Assembly: GCA_018903055.1 (NCBI GenBank)
Contig: JAHIPW010000028.1
Coordinates: 1 to 6,878, forward strand
Source of the DNA: DRGV01 sp018903055 [NCBI: bacterium]
GTDB taxonomy: Bacteria; UBP18; UBA7526
Direction: 5' to 3'
Length of the DNA stretch: 6,878 bases
Part shown: piece after piece, positions 5,576 to 6,878 of the stretch
Layout: the number at the start of each line of letters is the position of its first letter
Position numbering within the stretch: position 1 is the stretch's first letter
Program-made: the position numbers and the translations under genes
The notes under the pieces: model-generated
The model's input: only the letters and a program-made list of their open reading frames with translations
What the model was told of the DNA's origin: nothing
Database searches by the model: none

Positions 5576-6811
5576 ATGAAGACCATACCGGTTAATTTAG
5601 GAGTAAAGTTCTGTGGAGTAAAATTTAATAACCCCTTTATCCTCTCTGCGGCACCACCCACAGATGACCTGGATATGCTAAAGAGAGGATTGGAGATGGG
5701 CTGGGCCGGGGCGGTATTAAAGACCACCTCAGTGGAAAAGAATAAGGTGGAATTAGTCTATCCTATGATAAGCGGTCTATCTTTTGAGAATAAAAAGGTC
5801 GTAGGGATGGGGAATATAGACCTCATCAGTGAGCATCACATCGATCTTGTGGAGAAGAGAATAGAGGCCTTAAAGAAGGAGTTTGGAAATGAGAGAGTAA
5901 TTGCTGCCAGCATCATGGGAGCAAAGAAAGAGGATTGGCAACATCTGGTAAAGAGATTGAAGGCCGCTGGGGTGGACATCATAGAGTGCTCCTTCTCCTG
6001 TCCCCAGGGCTCTATGGGAGAGGTTCCCGGGGCCATGCTCGCCCAGTCTGTCCCCGCTACGGAAATGGTGACCAGATGGGTGAAAGATGCTGCCCGGAAA
6101 ACACCAGTAGTAATCAAGATAACCCCTATGGTAGCGGACATCGTTGCCGTAGCCAATGCAGCTAGGAAGGGGGGGGCAGACGCTATCTGCGCCTCGAATA
6201 CCATTCCTTCCTTAATGGGCATCGACATCGAAAACCTCATCCCTAACCCCAATGTGGCCGGAAAGACAACCTATAGCGGCCTATCCGGCCCGGCTATTAA
6301 GCCCATTACTTTAAAAGTCATCTCTGAACTCTCGAAGACTGTCGGCTTGCCTATTACTGGAACCGGCGGGGCGACCAACTGGATAGATGCCTTAGAGTTC
6401 ATCCTATGCGGGGCAACCACCGTCCAATTCTGCACCGCGGTCATGCACTATGGCTACGACATCATCGAGGATCTCTGTGAGGGCTTGGCCTTCTATATGG
6501 AAGAGAAGGGGATTTCCAAGGTAGGCGACCTCATCGGTAAGTCCCTACCCTATATTGTAGGTCATGATGACCTTTCCCGGAAGAATCGGGTGACCTCTAA
6601 TATCGACCTTAAGAAATGCGTGCGCTGTGGACTCTGTTATTATGCCTGCCAGGATGGAGGACACCAGGCCATTGAACTGGGAAGGGAGCGTAAACCAGAG
6701 GTGGATGAGGAGAAGTGCTTTGGTTGTGGCCTCTGTCTATCTGCCTGCCCCATCGATGACTGCATAGAACTCAAGGAGAGCGAAAAACCGCGCAAGATAG
6801 CGACAGTCTAA
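5576..6811 (+). CDS. preA: Dihydropyrimidine dehydrogenase, PreA-type catalytic subunit
   Basis: This 411-residue flavoenzyme of the dihydroorotate/dihydropyrimidine dehydrogenase superfamily is expected to reduce a pyrimidine (uracil or thymine) at FMN with electrons from the PreT-like partner. The TIM barrel spans about 5-310: LKTTS with Lys49, NIDLI at 80-84, SFSCPQG with catalytic-type Cys142, SNT with Asn208/Thr209, and FMN phosphate-binding segments GTGG and GATTVQ. Two [4Fe-4S] motifs close the protein: Cys348, 351, 354, 358 and Cys381, 384, 387, 391 followed by Pro. Length fits PreA. Compared from memory with pig dihydropyrimidine dehydrogenase, the pyrimidine-contacting residues Asn609, Ser670, Cys671, Asn736 and Thr737 are kept, Glu611 is Asp82, and Asn668 is Ser139. 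The enzyme class is secure but exact substrate is less so. It sits in line with preT, separated by a palindromic spacer. A G8 run (6169-6176) is in frame. Confidence 0.87.
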   Translation: MKTIPVNLGVKFCGVKFNNPFILSAAPPTDDLDMLKRGLEMGWAGAVLKTTSVEKNKVELVYPMISGLSFENKKVVGMGNIDLISEHHIDLVEKRIEALKKEFGNERVIAASIMGAKKEDWQHLVKRLKAAGVDIIECSFSCPQGSMGEVPGAMLAQSVPATEMVTRWVKDAARKTPVVIKITPMVADIVAVANAARKGGADAICASNTIPSLMGIDIENLIPNPNVAGKTTYSGLSGPAIKPITLKVISELSKTVGLPITGTGGATNWIDALEFILCGATTVQFCTAVMHYGYDIIEDLCEGLAFYMEEKGISKVGDLIGKSLPYIVGHDDLSRKNRVTSNIDLKKCVRCGLCYYACQDGGHQAIELGRERKPEVDEEKCFGCGLCLSACPIDDCIELKESEKPRKIATV

Positions 6812-6857
6812 AAATTCCAAATCACAAATTCCAAATCACAAACAAATTCCAATTACC
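6812..6857 (+). repeat. 14-bp tandem repeat AAATTCCAAATCAC, entering the right edge
   Basis: Two identical 14-base units occupy 6812-6825 and 6826-6839, and a diverged third, AAATTCCAATTACC, lies at 6844-6857. Further similar text (ACCGAATGACCAAATG) runs to the window end. The array starts immediately after the preA-like stop. It is A+C rich, carries no TAA, TAG or TGA in its exact units, and shows no terminator hairpin. The element probably continues beyond the window. Confidence 0.85.
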
Positions 6858-6878
6858 GAATGACCAAATGTTCAAAAC

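Noticed and set aside
6169-6176. G8 homopolymer as a frameshift or phase-variation site
   Set aside because: The frame is continuous and the flanking residues ARKGGADAI fit the family, so there is no sign of a shift here.
5836-6252. 138-codon open frame on the - strand inside the preA-like gene
   Set aside because: It is antisense to conserved TIM-barrel coding sequence, and its composition is what the reverse of that gene would give.

Overview
The window carries four complete genes, all on the + strand, plus the last codons of a fifth at the left edge. The layout is: upstream gene tail (1-48), an exported TldD-type metalloprotease-like gene (51-1787), its exported paralog with every visible metal ligand replaced (1885-3528), a 459-bp repeat-filled gap, a PreT-type iron-sulfur flavoprotein (3988-5364), a 211-bp repeat-filled gap, a PreA-type dihydropyrimidine dehydrogenase catalytic subunit (5576-6811), and the start of another repeat array up to the right edge. 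No tRNA, rRNA, CRISPR array or transposase was seen.

The organism is a bacterium: there are Sec signal peptides and strong Shine-Dalgarno sites (TAAGGAGG, GAGGAGGA). Arginine is coded mostly by AGA/AGG and Ile often by ATA. The spacers are full of short degenerate tandem repeats: AGTAANN heptads, ATCCGTG, ATCAG/CTGAT and AAATTCCAAATCAC. From general familiarity, such spacers are common in uncultured anaerobic candidate phyla (Omnitrophota-, Aerophobota- or Desantisbacteria-like genomes). That placement is an impression, not a demonstration.

The genes form two functional pairs. Genes 1 and 2 look like an exported counterpart of the cytoplasmic TldD/TldE (PmbA) protease, in which one subunit carries the zinc site and the other does not. 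Here the first has HEVFGH plus a C-terminal Cys, and the second has LKLIGK and Gln at the aligned places. Genes 3 and 4 match the two halves of NAD(P)H-dependent dihydropyrimidine dehydrogenase. PreT has the N-terminal Fe-S domain, FAD and NAD(P)H sites. PreA has the FMN TIM barrel and two C-terminal [4Fe-4S] clusters. The two pairs show no obvious functional link.

The most unusual material lies between the genes. Each spacer holds a different repeat architecture: a heptad array followed by two back-to-back hairpins that are inverted copies with compensatory base changes; a 68-bp tandem repeat with ATCCGTG boxes at exact 40/18/10 spacing that runs into the preT ribosome binding site; and a nested palindrome filling the preT-preA gap. 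Two genes end inside heptad arrays, which supply their stop codons and last residues.
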